Assembly: GCA_036383955.1 (NCBI GenBank)
Contig: DASVNH010000116.1
Coordinates: 1 to 64,000, forward strand
DNA: 64,000 nucleotides
Direction of reading: 5' to 3'
Origin: JACQFK01 sp036383955
Lineage (GTDB): Bacteria; Planctomycetota; MHYJ01; JACPRB01
How positions within the stretch are numbered: the first letter of the stretch is position 1; each line of letters starts with the position of its first letter. A model generated the notes under the pieces. It ran no database searches. It was not told where the DNA came from and saw nothing but the letters and a program-made list of their open reading frames with translations. This document shows positions 46,905-55,453 of the stretch, piece by piece. Both the position numbers and the translations under genes were made by a program.

Positions 46905-49900
46905 TTCTGCTCCGCTTTCTTTTTCATCTCGTCGAACTTCTCGACGAAGCGCTTCATCAGCAGGCCGAGCTTGCCCTGCTCGTCCGACAGCCGCTGCAGC
47001 AGCATCTTCTCCGCCGTCGAGAGGTCCTCGCGGTCCGCCTTGTAGCCGCGATGGACGTCGCGCGTCCGCGTCAGCAGCTGCTCCTGCAGCTTCTTCATCA
47101 TGTTGAGCTGGACGAGGTCGGGGACGAGGGGCTTCTTGCCGCCGCCGCCTCCGCCTCCCCCGCCGCCGCCTCCGCCGCCGGCCTTGGCCTGCTTGCGCTT
47201 GAGGTCGAAGGCGTCGAGGAGGTCCTTGAGCTTGCGGACGGCGTCGGCCTGGTAGTCCTGGGTGCGGCTGCCGGTGTCGGGCGGCTGGGCCTTGAGGAAA
47301 GCGGCCGCCTCGGACATGTCGCCGGTGGCGCTGTCGATGACGAAGTGGTAGACGTCGGCGTTCTCTTCCTTGAGCTTGCGCTTGATCTCGTCGAGCGACT
47401 TCCCGAGCCCGTCCTGGGCCTTGCCGAGGTCGCGGGCGCGGATGACCTCTTCGCGGGTGAGGGCGCCGCGGGACTTGCGCTTGTCGTCGAGCTCCTTCAC
47501 GCCGCGCGAGACGACGGTCTCCTGGGTCTCGACGATCTTCCGGAGCTCGGTCTGGAGCTGGACCATGAGCTCCTCCTCGGCCTGGCGCTTCAGCTCCTCG
47601 AGGGCGTCCTCGAGCTCGCGCTGGGCCTGCTGGAGGTCCTTCTCGGCGTTCTTCTCGTCCTGCTCGGCTTCCGGGGTCTCGCCCTGCTCGAGGCTCTTCT
47701 TGGCGCGCTGCATGTTCTGCTGCGCGCTCTGGGAGGAGCGCTTGGCCTGCTCCTTCTGCATCTTCTCGAGCTGCTTCTCCAGCTCGGCGGTGAGGTTCTT
47801 CGTCTCTTCCTGCTTCTTGGCGAGCGCGTCGGCCTTCTTCTTCTCCTCTTCATTGAGGGGGCGCTTGCCGAGCTCGTCCAGCTTCTTCATCGCGTCCTTC
47901 ATGGCCTTCTGGGCGTCCTGCTGGTCCTTGGAGGCCTGGGGCGACGACGGCTGGGGCTGCTCCATCTTGCCCTGGGCCTGCTTCATCGCGCCCTGGGCCT
48001 GCTTCGAGCTCTCGGCCGCGTCCTTGAGGGCGTCGGCCTTCTTCTGGTCCTTCTCCTCTTTGGCCTTCTCCTCCAGCCACTTGGTGACCTTCTCCTTCAG
48101 CTCCTCCTCGAGCTTCTTCTGCTCCTCGGCGAGCTGCTTGAAGTCGGGGTCCTCCCGCTTGGCCATGTTCTCCTTGGCGCGCTGGAGGGCCTCCTTGGCG
48201 TTCTGGAGGTTCTTCGACGCCTGCTTCTGCGACTGCTGCGCCTGCGCCGACTGGGTCTTCTTCATCTCCTCCGAGGACTGCTCCATGTTGCTCTGGGCGC
48301 TGCGCGTCTCGCCCGCCGCGTCCTGGAGGTCCTGCTTGGCGCCGGAGTCCTGGCGCTTCGCCTGCGGGCTCCGCGCCGCCTCGGTCATCTTGTCGGCCAG
48401 GGCCTGCGCCTTCTTCGCGAGCTCCTCCTGCTTCTTGGCGGCGTCCTGGAACGCGGGCGCCTCCTTCTGCGCCAGCGCGTTCTGGAGGCGCTCCAGCTCC
48501 TGGCGCGCCTCTTCCATGCGGTCGACGGCCTGCTGCTGCGCGCGCGAGGCCTCGGCGTTCTTGGCGCCCTTCATCTCCTGGCCGGCCTGCTGGGCCGCCT
48601 TCGCGCCCTCGTCGGTCTTCTCCCCCGCCTTGTCGAGGGCCTTGGCCGTCGAGGGGCTCTTCGCCTCCGCGCCCTTGGCCGCGTCCTTCATCTCGCCGGC
48701 CAGCGCCTGGGCGTCCTTCTCGATCTTCTCCTGGTCCTTCTGGAGCCGCGCGGCCTCCTGGGCCTTGCCCTTCTCCGCCGCGTCCCGCAGCTTCTTCAGC
48801 TCGTCCCGCGCCGCCTCGAGCTCCTTCACCGCGCGGTCCTGGTCGCTCCGGGCGAACTCGAGGGCGTTCTCGTCCAGCCCCGCCTTCGCGGCGTCCTGGA
48901 AGTTGCTCGCCGACACCATCGGCTTGAGGATCTTCTTCTTCTCCTCGTCCGTCAGCGCCTTCTCGTGGAAGAGGTCGTTGCCGAGCTGCCAGGCCCGGTC
49001 GGCCGCGTCCTTCTGCTCCTTCTGCAGCTTCGGCAGGTTCGCCTTGTCCGGCGCCTGCGCCGCCTGCCGGGTCGAGGCCGCCGCCTTCTTCTGCTCCTCG
49101 ATCGCCTTTTCCATCTCGGCGAGCGCCTTGTCGATCGCCTCGCCGCGCGAGCGGTGCGCGTCCAGGCCCTTCTGCGACTCCTTCTGGCGCTCGATCAGCT
49201 CGTTCAGCTTCTTCGCCATCTCGCCGGCGTCGCGGAGCTCCTTCGACTTCGCCTGCTCCAGGGCCTTCTCGGCCTCCTTCTGCTCCGCCTGCAGCTTCTC
49301 GATCTCCTTGATCGCCTCCTGCGTCTTGGAGATCAGGTCCTCCGCCTTGCCGCTCTCCGTCTTCGCCTGCAGCTCCTTCTGCTTCTGCGTCAGCTCCGCG
49401 AGGTCCTTGCGGACCTGCTCGACGTCCCGGCCGCGGTCCTCGTTGAGCTTCTCCGTCTCCTTGCGGATCTTCTCTTCCTGCTTCTGGATCTCCGACAGCT
49501 TCTCGAGCGCGGACTTGATGTCCGCCATCTCCTGCTTCAGCTTCTCCGGGTCCGTCCGATCCTCCAGCAGCGCCAGGAGGGCCTCGAGGGCCTTGGCGAC
49601 GTCCTCCCCCGCCGTGAGCGCGCTCTCGACGCGGTTCGAGCGGAGGTGGTCGAGCACGGACGCGATGTTCACGCCCACGCGGTCGGTCTTGAGCTTCTTG
49701 AGGCCGTCCTCGAGCTTCTTCGCGTAGTGCTCCTGGTCCTTCTTGCGGAGGACGTCGATCAGCTCGGTCATCTTCTTTTCGAGCTTTTCGAGCTCCTTCT
49801 CGATCCGGACCTGGTCCTGCTCCGCGTCCTGCTTGCGCGGGTCCTTCTTGTCCTGCTGGGCCAGCCCTTCGACCGGGCTCAGGGCAAGGACGGGGAGCGA

Positions 49901-49933
49901 GAGCGCCAGGAGCGACGCGATGAGAACGCGCAT
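46901..49933 (-). CDS. Very long secreted coiled-coil protein
   Basis: A 1010-residue exported protein. The signal is MRVLIASLLALSLPVLALSPVEGLAQ, extended by a repeat-derived ALSPVEGLA. Nearly all of residues 30-870 are Lys, Glu, Ala and Gln in heptad-like order (KLEKKMTELIDVLRKK, EALQRAKENMAKRED), so a continuous rod of coiled coils about 100 nm long is possible. Near residue 935 there is a run of 14 Gly, then a helical end (KMLLQRLSDEQGKLGLLMKRF). It is encoded between the DUF4175-like membrane protein (15 bases upstream) and the 231-residue protein, and is probably the periplasmic partner of both. Confidence 0.78.
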   Translation of the reverse strand: MRVLIASLLALSLPVLALSPVEGLAQQDKKDPRKQDAEQDQVRIEKELEKLEKKMTELIDVLRKKDQEHYAKKLEDGLKKLKTDRVGVNIASVLDHLRSNRVESALTAGEDVAKALEALLALLEDRTDPEKLKQEMADIKSALEKLSEIQKQEEKIRKETEKLNEDRGRDVEQVRKDLAELTQKQKELQAKTESGKAEDLISKTQEAIKEIEKLQAEQKEAEKALEQAKSKELRDAGEMAKKLNELIERQKESQKGLDAHRSRGEAIDKALAEMEKAIEEQKKAAASTRQAAQAPDKANLPKLQKEQKDAADRAWQLGNDLFHEKALTDEEKKKILKPMVSASNFQDAAKAGLDENALEFARSDQDRAVKELEAARDELKKLRDAAEKGKAQEAARLQKDQEKIEKDAQALAGEMKDAAKGAEAKSPSTAKALDKAGEKTDEGAKAAQQAGQEMKGAKNAEASRAQQQAVDRMEEARQELERLQNALAQKEAPAFQDAAKKQEELAKKAQALADKMTEAARSPQAKRQDSGAKQDLQDAAGETRSAQSNMEQSSEEMKKTQSAQAQQSQKQASKNLQNAKEALQRAKENMAKREDPDFKQLAEEQKKLEEELKEKVTKWLEEKAKEEKDQKKADALKDAAESSKQAQGAMKQAQGKMEQPQPSSPQASKDQQDAQKAMKDAMKKLDELGKRPLNEEEKKKADALAKKQEETKNLTAELEKQLEKMQKEQAKRSSQSAQQNMQRAKKSLEQGETPEAEQDEKNAEKDLQQAQRELEDALEELKRQAEEELMVQLQTELRKIVETQETVVSRGVKELDDKRKSRGALTREEVIRARDLGKAQDGLGKSLDEIKRKLKEENADVYHFVIDSATGDMSEAAAFLKAQPPDTGSRTQDYQADAVRKLKDLLDAFDLKRKQAKAGGGGGGGGGGGGGGKKPLVPDLVQLNMMKKLQEQLLTRTRDVHRGYKADREDLSTAEKMLLQRLSDEQGKLGLLMKRFVEKFDEMKKKAEQK
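49864..49885. repeat. CCCTTCGAC...GCTCAGGG palindrome in a signal-peptide coding region
   Basis: A 22-base copy with CGG at the loop, read as ALSPVEG at the end of the coiled-coil protein's signal peptide. Confidence 0.85.
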
Positions 49934-49948
49934 GGAACGCCTCCCTGC

Positions 49949-52105
49949 TTACTTGCCGCCGCCGGCTTTCTTGATGGTGTCGTTGACGCGCTTCTGCTGG
50001 TCCATGATCTCGCGCGTCATCCGGATGACTTCCTGGTAGCTCGACCACTTGTCGAGGTGCTCGAGGGCGCGCTGGATGCCGCCCGCCGTCTGGCTCTGCC
50101 AGCCCTGGGCCTCCTGGAAGGCCGTCGAGCGCTCGGCCCCGGTGCGCAGCTTGGCCGCCTGGTCCAGGCGGGCCGCCGCCAGGCGCGACAGGCCGGTCTT
50201 GCCTTCCTCGCCCGTCAGCGCCAGCAGCTCGTCGGTGGCGAGCTCCAGCTGGCGCGCGGCGCTCTCGTCGAAGATCTTGTTGTAGACGCCCCGGCGCCGC
50301 ACGTAGTTGATCTCCTTGCGGAGGCCGTCGAGCCGCGACGTCACGTCGTTCTGCTCGAAGCCCGCCTGGCGGACCTCGCCCTGCTGGTCCGGCGCCAGGG
50401 CCTCGCCCCGCCCGAAGCTCGTGTGCAGGCGCCCCGTGCGGCTCCAGGCGGCCTCCTGGCGGGACTTCTGGGTCCGCAGCTGCGTCTTGATCTTCTCAAT
50501 CGCGTCCTGCAGCTCCTTCTCCAGGGCCGTCATCGGCACGATCGACATCTTGTAGACGCGCGAAAGGCGGACGTTGGCGCCCCCGACGTCCTTGTAGTCC
50601 TCGGCCCGGAAGCGCAGCTCCACGTGGTCGCCCGGCTCCAGGCTCAGCGTCGCCACGTCGAAGGTGAACTCGCTCCGGATCCGCGTCTCGCCGTAGTCGC
50701 GGGAGTTCTGCGTCCGGGTGAACTCCAGGGGCGTCCAGTCCGTCGACTTCTCCTTGTTCTGCGCGATCGCCCGCGTCTCCAGCAGGATCCGGGCGATGCC
50801 GTGGTCGTCGCGGACCTCGATCTCCAGCGGCCGCGCGCAGACGTTCGTCACCGGCTCGTCGCCCAGCGGCTCCTTCACCGTGATCTCGGGCGAGCGGTCC
50901 TCGACGCCCTTGATCGCGAAGCGCATCGGATCGCGGTTCGCCAGGCCGTTCTTCGCCTTCAGCTCGAACGCGTACTCGGAAATCGGCTCCTCCACCGAGA
51001 AGCGCCCGGCGAACGTCCGGGGGCGGCCGTCGGGGGAGTTCGCGAGGGCGGCCGGCGTCCTCTTTTCCTTGCCGCGGACGCCCAGGGCCAGCGTCGCCCC
51101 CTCGAGGTCCTCGTTGGAGACGGCCTCGAAGCGCACGACCGTGTGGAGCGGCAGGATCAGGTTGCCGGCCGGCTCGGGCTGGTCGGACGGCGTCGCCGGC
51201 TTGCGCATGTAGGCCGGATACTCGAAGAAGAGGCGGATGATCTCGAGCGAGGGCGGCGTGACCACGTCCACCCGGTGCTCGGCGGTCACGTCGTCGCCGC
51301 CCGACACCGTGAACGTGAAGGGGCCCGTCACGCGGGTGAACGTGAACTGGAAGCGCTCGCCGCCCAGGACGGCCATGCGCTCGCGGCTCGATTCGCCGGA
51401 GTCGAACTTGTATTCGAGGAGCGGCAGGCGCGCCGGCCGCTTGCCGGTGTAGCCCACGGCGATCGTGAGGTCCTCGCCGCGCGGGACCACCCGCCGGCCT
51501 TCGGGGAAGTCGATCACCTCCAGATGCGTCCGCTGCGGCCACTTCGTGGCGCCGCCGAAGAGGCGCTTCACGTAGATGGACGCGTGGTCCTGGAAGGCGA
51601 AGCCGGCGGCCGTGATCACGAGGAGCAGCCCGACGGCCCACGCCGCGATCTTGCCGACGTTGCGCGTCACGACGACGCGGCTGAAGTCGAGATCCGAGGT
51701 GATTTTTTCGGCGTCGACGACCAGGGCGTCGACCAGCTCGGGCGACGCGTCGGGCCCGGGGTTGCGCGAGAGCTGGATGGCCGAGATCAGGCGGTCGTTG
51801 ATCTCCGGATAGCTGCGCTCGACGAGGACGGCCAGGTCGTCGTCGCTGATGCGCGCGCCCAGCGGCGTGACGACGTTCCGGACGACGATCCAGACGAGCA
51901 GGGCGATCCCGCCCAGCAGCAGCGTCAGGCGCACCTGGACCGGCAGGGCGAACGACCAGTCGGCCAGGAAGGTGATCAGGATGAACGCGACGGCCGCCAC
52001 GCCGATGCGCGACAGGCCGTCCAGCGCGAAGAGCCGGCGGAGCGAGGCGCGGAGCCCCGCCAGGCGGGAGGTGACGGGCGCGAGTCGTTCGATGTGCGGG
52101 CTCAA
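49949..52105 (-). CDS. DUF4175-like membrane protein
   Basis: A 718-residue protein. Two closely spaced transmembrane helices (34-52, 58-78), a cytoplasmic or juxtamembrane segment with LVERSYPEINDRLISAIQL, a third helix (150-170), then a large extracytoplasmic region. The latter begins with beta domains (VPRGEDLTIAVGYTG, FPAYMRKP-like FFEYPAYMRKPATP) and ends in helices (STAFQEAQGWQSQTAGGIQRALEHL). This order is that of the DUF4175 family, common in Planctomycetes and Bacteroidetes in envelope gene clusters, function unknown. Its ATG overlaps the stop codon of the FecR-like gene (ATGA). Confidence 0.75.
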   Translation of the reverse strand: MSPHIERLAPVTSRLAGLRASLRRLFALDGLSRIGVAAVAFILITFLADWSFALPVQVRLTLLLGGIALLVWIVVRNVVTPLGARISDDDLAVLVERSYPEINDRLISAIQLSRNPGPDASPELVDALVVDAEKITSDLDFSRVVVTRNVGKIAAWAVGLLLVITAAGFAFQDHASIYVKRLFGGATKWPQRTHLEVIDFPEGRRVVPRGEDLTIAVGYTGKRPARLPLLEYKFDSGESSRERMAVLGGERFQFTFTRVTGPFTFTVSGGDDVTAEHRVDVVTPPSLEIIRLFFEYPAYMRKPATPSDQPEPAGNLILPLHTVVRFEAVSNEDLEGATLALGVRGKEKRTPAALANSPDGRPRTFAGRFSVEEPISEYAFELKAKNGLANRDPMRFAIKGVEDRSPEITVKEPLGDEPVTNVCARPLEIEVRDDHGIARILLETRAIAQNKEKSTDWTPLEFTRTQNSRDYGETRIRSEFTFDVATLSLEPGDHVELRFRAEDYKDVGGANVRLSRVYKMSIVPMTALEKELQDAIEKIKTQLRTQKSRQEAAWSRTGRLHTSFGRGEALAPDQQGEVRQAGFEQNDVTSRLDGLRKEINYVRRRGVYNKIFDESAARQLELATDELLALTGEEGKTGLSRLAAARLDQAAKLRTGAERSTAFQEAQGWQSQTAGGIQRALEHLDKWSSYQEVIRMTREIMDQQKRVNDTIKKAGGGK

Positions 52106-53217
52106 CGGACCTCCACGTGGACGGATTCGGAACGGGCGCTCCCGACCCAGGCGCCCGGAGGCGCGTGGGCGCCGCTCGTATAGGCGGCGCGGACCGGGAC
52201 GCGGCCCTTCTCACGGAACAGGGCGGGGTCGACGTCGATCTCGATCACGCAACGATGTGCTACGTCGAGACGGGTCAGTCCGTTGGGCGAGGAAGCGATC
52301 TCGAGCGGCCGCGCCGCGTTGGGGTCGAGCGGGACCTGGGCGTCGCCCACCACCAGGGAGAGGTACTGGGAGAAGTCGCGGCGACGTCCCAGGTGGAGGG
52401 GGGCGACGGCGTCGGTTTCGAGGATGAGGTGCCATTTGAGGGGGGCGCCGGGGGTGACGGTGTCCTGGCCGCGGGGGTCGAGTCTCAGCCGCACGGCGGG
52501 TCGCTCGTGCTCGGCGAGCCAGCGCAGGGGGTCGTCGAGCTCCACCATTCGCGAGCCGACGGCCCCCTGCGTAGGCCCCAGATGGAGCCGGCCGGCGGAG
52601 GTCTCGACCTCCACCTTGCCCTCGACGACGTAGACCGTCGCGGGGGCGGTGACGCCGAACCTCGTGCCGTGGACGCGGGCGACGGCCTGCGCGGCGCGGA
52701 TCTCGAAGCCCTTCCCGCTGGGAAGGATGTCGGCGAAGACCTGGCCGCTTTCGAGGACGACGGAGCGGGGGCCGTCGAAACGGATGACGCTGTTTTCATC
52801 GACGCGGAGGGTGCCGATGTCGGGGAGGAGGAGGGTGGTGAAACGTTCGGCGCGGAAGGGGCGGTCGGTCGGTATCCGCCTGCCGGTTTCGACCACGACC
52901 GGCGCCGGCTCCGTCGCTCGGGGCAAGGCTGCCAGCGCCAGGAACGAGACGATGGCGACCAGCACGCTGGCGGCGGCCGCCACCCGGATCCACAGCCCGA
53001 AGGCGAGGGCGGGCTTGGGCAGGCGGGCTTCGATCTTTTTCAGGGTTCCGGGGGTGGGTTGGATGTCGGGGAGGGCTTCGTGGAGGAGGCTGAGGAGGGC
53101 AGCGGTTTCTCGTAGCTCCGCCGAACAGGCGGCGCACGAGGCCGTATGGGCCTCGATCTCCGGGCTCTGACTTTTCAGGGCCTCGATCCCGAGGGCCCTG
53201 ACCCCTTCGCACTTCAC
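52102..53217 (-). CDS. FecR-like membrane protein with anti-sigma-type zinc motif
   Basis: A 371-residue protein from a GTG at 53217, preceded by AGGA; a longer reading frame starts 16 codons upstream in poor context. Residues 1-40 carry His24-x3-Cys28-x2-Cys31, the anti-sigma zinc-finger spacing. A transmembrane helix follows at about 70-92. A FecR-type domain (about 125-215) includes RFTTLLLPDIGTLRVDENSVIRFDG and AVARVHGTRFGV, then a C-terminal beta domain. No sigma factor gene is adjacent. It leads the DUF4175/coiled-coil operon, so it may be the operon's signal-sensing regulator. Confidence 0.78.
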   Translation of the reverse strand: MKCEGVRALGIEALKSQSPEIEAHTASCAACSAELRETAALLSLLHEALPDIQPTPGTLKKIEARLPKPALAFGLWIRVAAAASVLVAIVSFLALAALPRATEPAPVVVETGRRIPTDRPFRAERFTTLLLPDIGTLRVDENSVIRFDGPRSVVLESGQVFADILPSGKGFEIRAAQAVARVHGTRFGVTAPATVYVVEGKVEVETSAGRLHLGPTQGAVGSRMVELDDPLRWLAEHERPAVRLRLDPRGQDTVTPGAPLKWHLILETDAVAPLHLGRRRDFSQYLSLVVGDAQVPLDPNAARPLEIASSPNGLTRLDVAHRCVIEIDVDPALFREKGRVPVRAAYTSGAHAPPGAWVGSARSESVHVEVR

Positions 53218-53258
53218 CAATCCTGGTAACCGGGGGGTAGCGGAAAGGTTCGACCCAA

Positions 53259-53292
53259 GAATCAAGAATCACGAATCAAGGGGGAGGGGGCC
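53259..53292. repeat. Heptamer repeat, GAATCAA/GAATCAC family, half element
   Basis: GAATCAA, GAATCAC, GAATCAA then a G-run; only one arm is present. The array provides the last codons (LIRDS) and the stop of the metallophosphatase gene. Confidence 0.8.
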
Positions 53293-54173
53293 GCCTTTTT
53301 GTTCTTTATTATTTGAATACAGGAGACGGTCAGCGCCAGGAGGCCGAGGCCGGCCGGCCAGGCCCAGGGGCCCAGATGACCCAGGGCGGCGTGCTCGAGG
53401 TTGTCCCCGAGGCCGTGGGCGGCCGGGAGGGTGATCGTGGAGTGGCGGATCGACGTCCCGTCGATGTCCAGGATCACCGCGCAGGCCTTCTGGTCGAACT
53501 GCCAAGAGTCGTAGTCGCCGCCGATGCCGTTCACGACGACGGTCGTCGAGCCGACCTTCGTCTCCGAGTACGCGTGCCGGTGCCCGTTGAAAACGTACTT
53601 CACCCGGGGCGACTTATCGAGCCACGCGAGGAAGGCGGGATCGGACGTCGGCACGTGGAAGAGCAGCACGACGGCCTCCTTCCCCGCCGTCCGGGCCTCG
53701 AGGCGGGCGATGTCGATCGGCTCCCCGAACGCGCTGTTCAGGCCGAGGAAGGTGACCGGACCCGGAAGCTCGAACTCCAGCGCCCCGAACGCCTTCAGGA
53801 AGCGCTCCGGCGTGCCCTTGATGTCGTGGTTCCCCGGCACCGTTCGGAAGCTGCCGGGCAGGTTCCGAACGGTCCGGGCGGCGAGGCGGTAGTGGCCGTC
53901 GTCGTTTTCGGAGACCAGGTCGCCGCTCTGGAGGGTCAGGGTGACGCCCGCCTTGCGGACCTCTTCCACCAGGTTCTTGCCGTTCGTGATGCCCTTCTGG
54001 AGGTCGCCGAGCACCGCCACTTTATAAGGGCCCTGGGGAGGGCTCCAGGCGGCGGGAGGCCAGGGGACGTCGGGCGTGAACGCCCGGATCCCCAGAAGCA
54101 GCCCCAGGAAGGCCGTCGCGAGCCCCCCCAGAATCGCCCCCACCCAGGCCAGCCGCCGTTTCATCGGCCGCAT
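53262..54173 (-). CDS. Membrane metallophosphoesterase
   Basis: A 303-residue calcineurin-like phosphoesterase. One N-terminal helix (about 8-30) and one near the C-terminus (about 278-297) anchor it. Metal ligands: GDLQ (Asp57; the usual DxH is here DLQ), GDL (Asp85), GNHD (Asn115, His116), FH (His173) and GHRH (His198, His200). The Gln at the first motif's His position could alter metal affinity. Start ATG at 54173 follows AGGTGG. The C-terminal residues and stop are provided by a heptamer array, so the original end may have been lost. Substrate unknown. Confidence 0.82.
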   Translation of the reverse strand: MRPMKRRLAWVGAILGGLATAFLGLLLGIRAFTPDVPWPPAAWSPPQGPYKVAVLGDLQKGITNGKNLVEEVRKAGVTLTLQSGDLVSENDDGHYRLAARTVRNLPGSFRTVPGNHDIKGTPERFLKAFGALEFELPGPVTFLGLNSAFGEPIDIARLEARTAGKEAVVLLFHVPTSDPAFLAWLDKSPRVKYVFNGHRHAYSETKVGSTTVVVNGIGGDYDSWQFDQKACAVILDIDGTSIRHSTITLPAAHGLGDNLEHAALGHLGPWAWPAGLGLLALTVSCIQIIKNKKAAPSPLIRDS

Positions 54174-54257
54174 GCTACCACCTGGGCAAGGGGCTTCACA
54201 ACGACCCCCCTCCCCGGCCCCCTGGGGGCTGGCACGGGCCTTGCGCTCCTTCCCCCC

Positions 54258-54881
54258 ATGAACATCAAAGCGGGACTCCAGCAGCTGGCCCACCTGGCCC
54301 TCCGCGTCTTCCTGAAGATCCACTGCGGCTTCAAGGTGCGGGGGACGCCGAATCTCGACCGCCCCTCGCTCCTGGTGGCCAACCACGCGAGCCACATCGA
54401 CATCGCGGCGATCTTCGCCGCCCTGCCGATCAGCGAGGTCCCGAAGGTCCGCACGGCCGCCGCCAAGGACGCCATCTACGCCCTGCCCAAGCCGGTCCTG
54501 GGCGTGGTCGAGTTCCTCTTCAACACCTATCCGTTCGAAAGGAAGTCGAAGTCGAGCGGCAGCCTGGAGTTCGGGGCCGACGCCCTCCGCGACGGCTGCC
54601 ATCTGGCGATCTTCCCGGAAGGCCGGCGCGACGACGGCACGTTCCTCGGCTTCACGCCGGGCTTCGCCAAGATCGCGTACCAGACGGGCGCGCCGGTGGT
54701 CCCGATCCGGATCGACGGGGCGCACAAGGCGATGCCCCGGCACGCCGATACGATCGGCCGACATCCGATGAAGGTCGAGTTCAAGGCGCCGCTCGAAGCG
54801 GACCGCTCGGTGCCCTACGAGCGCCGCCAGGAGGAGTATGTCCGGCTGGTGGCGGAGGCCAACGCGGCGGTGAGCGGATGA
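54258..54881 (+). CDS. PlsC-like 1-acylglycerol-3-phosphate acyltransferase
   Basis: A 207-residue acyltransferase. NHASHIDI contains the catalytic HX4D (His43, Asp48), and FPEGRR (119-124) is the acceptor-binding block. PFERKSKSSGSLEF and GAPVVPIRIDGA fit blocks II and IV of the family. It would acylate lysophosphatidate or a related lipid at the membrane. The start ATG at 54258 (MNIKAGLQQL) gives the usual compact form. Its TGA overlaps the start of the next small gene, ATGATG, so the three downstream genes on this strand form one unit. Confidence 0.88.
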   Translation: MNIKAGLQQLAHLALRVFLKIHCGFKVRGTPNLDRPSLLVANHASHIDIAAIFAALPISEVPKVRTAAAKDAIYALPKPVLGVVEFLFNTYPFERKSKSSGSLEFGADALRDGCHLAIFPEGRRDDGTFLGFTPGFAKIAYQTGAPVVPIRIDGAHKAMPRHADTIGRHPMKVEFKAPLEADRSVPYERRQEEYVRLVAEANAAVSG

Positions 54882-55084
54882 TGACCCCACGGGAAGATGC
54901 CCGGATTCCTCAGGCGTTCGCGGCGCTGGCCTCCCTCCCTTGCCTGGGAGCGGCGGCCGTCCTCGCCGCGAACTTCAACAGCTGCCTGTACTTCCTCGAC
55001 AAGAGCGAGACCGTCGCCCTGATCGCCGTCCCGGCCGCGGTGGGCCTTCTGCTCCTGGCGTTCGCGCGGGACCGGAAGCCCTGA
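54878..55084 (+). CDS. Small membrane protein
   Basis: A 68-residue protein with two hydrophobic segments (about 13-31 and 44-62) and an ARDRKP end. It starts at an ATG overlapping the acyltransferase stop and ends overlapping the next ATG (TGATG). Cys at residues 22 and 35 lie at the ends of the first helix. No family is recognised. Tight coupling suggests it acts with the next membrane protein. Confidence 0.6.
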   Translation: MMTPREDARIPQAFAALASLPCLGAAAVLAANFNSCLYFLDKSETVALIAVPAAVGLLLLAFARDRKP

Positions 55085-55413
55085 TGTCCGCCGACGCGGA
55101 CACGGCGTCCCCCTTTCGGCGCCGGCGCGTCCTGCTGGTCCTCGGGCCGCTCGCGGGCACCCTGGGCGCGTTTGTGGGAGTCGCGGCCGGCCTCGACGGC
55201 CTCAGCTCCCTCGGACAACTGTCCTCCGAAGGGCTGTGCGCCACGGGCGCCGCCTTCTCCTTCCTGGCGACCTTCGCGACGCTGGCGGTGATCGAAATCG
55301 GATGGCTTCGGGGACGGCCTTGCCACGCTCTCAAAGCCTGCGGGGCCCTGGCCTTCATGCACTTCTTTCCAGGGATGCTCATGGGAAAGGTGATCGCGGG
55401 GATGGGCTGCTGA
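55084..55413 (+). CDS. Membrane protein, unknown function
   Basis: A 109-residue protein with three likely transmembrane segments (about 17-36, 53-72 and 85-104), Cys at 52, 80, 85 and 109 and an Arg-rich N-terminus (SPFRRRR), so the N-terminus probably faces the cytoplasm. Last gene of the PlsC unit. It shares the two-gene overlap with the previous protein and may form a complex with it. No annotation beyond membrane protein is justified. Confidence 0.6.
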   Translation: MSADADTASPFRRRRVLLVLGPLAGTLGAFVGVAAGLDGLSSLGQLSSEGLCATGAAFSFLATFATLAVIEIGWLRGRPCHALKACGALAFMHFFPGMLMGKVIAGMGC

Positions 55414-55453
55414 ACGTGAATGTCGGGCCTCGCGGCGCTCGGCGGCCCGCTGA

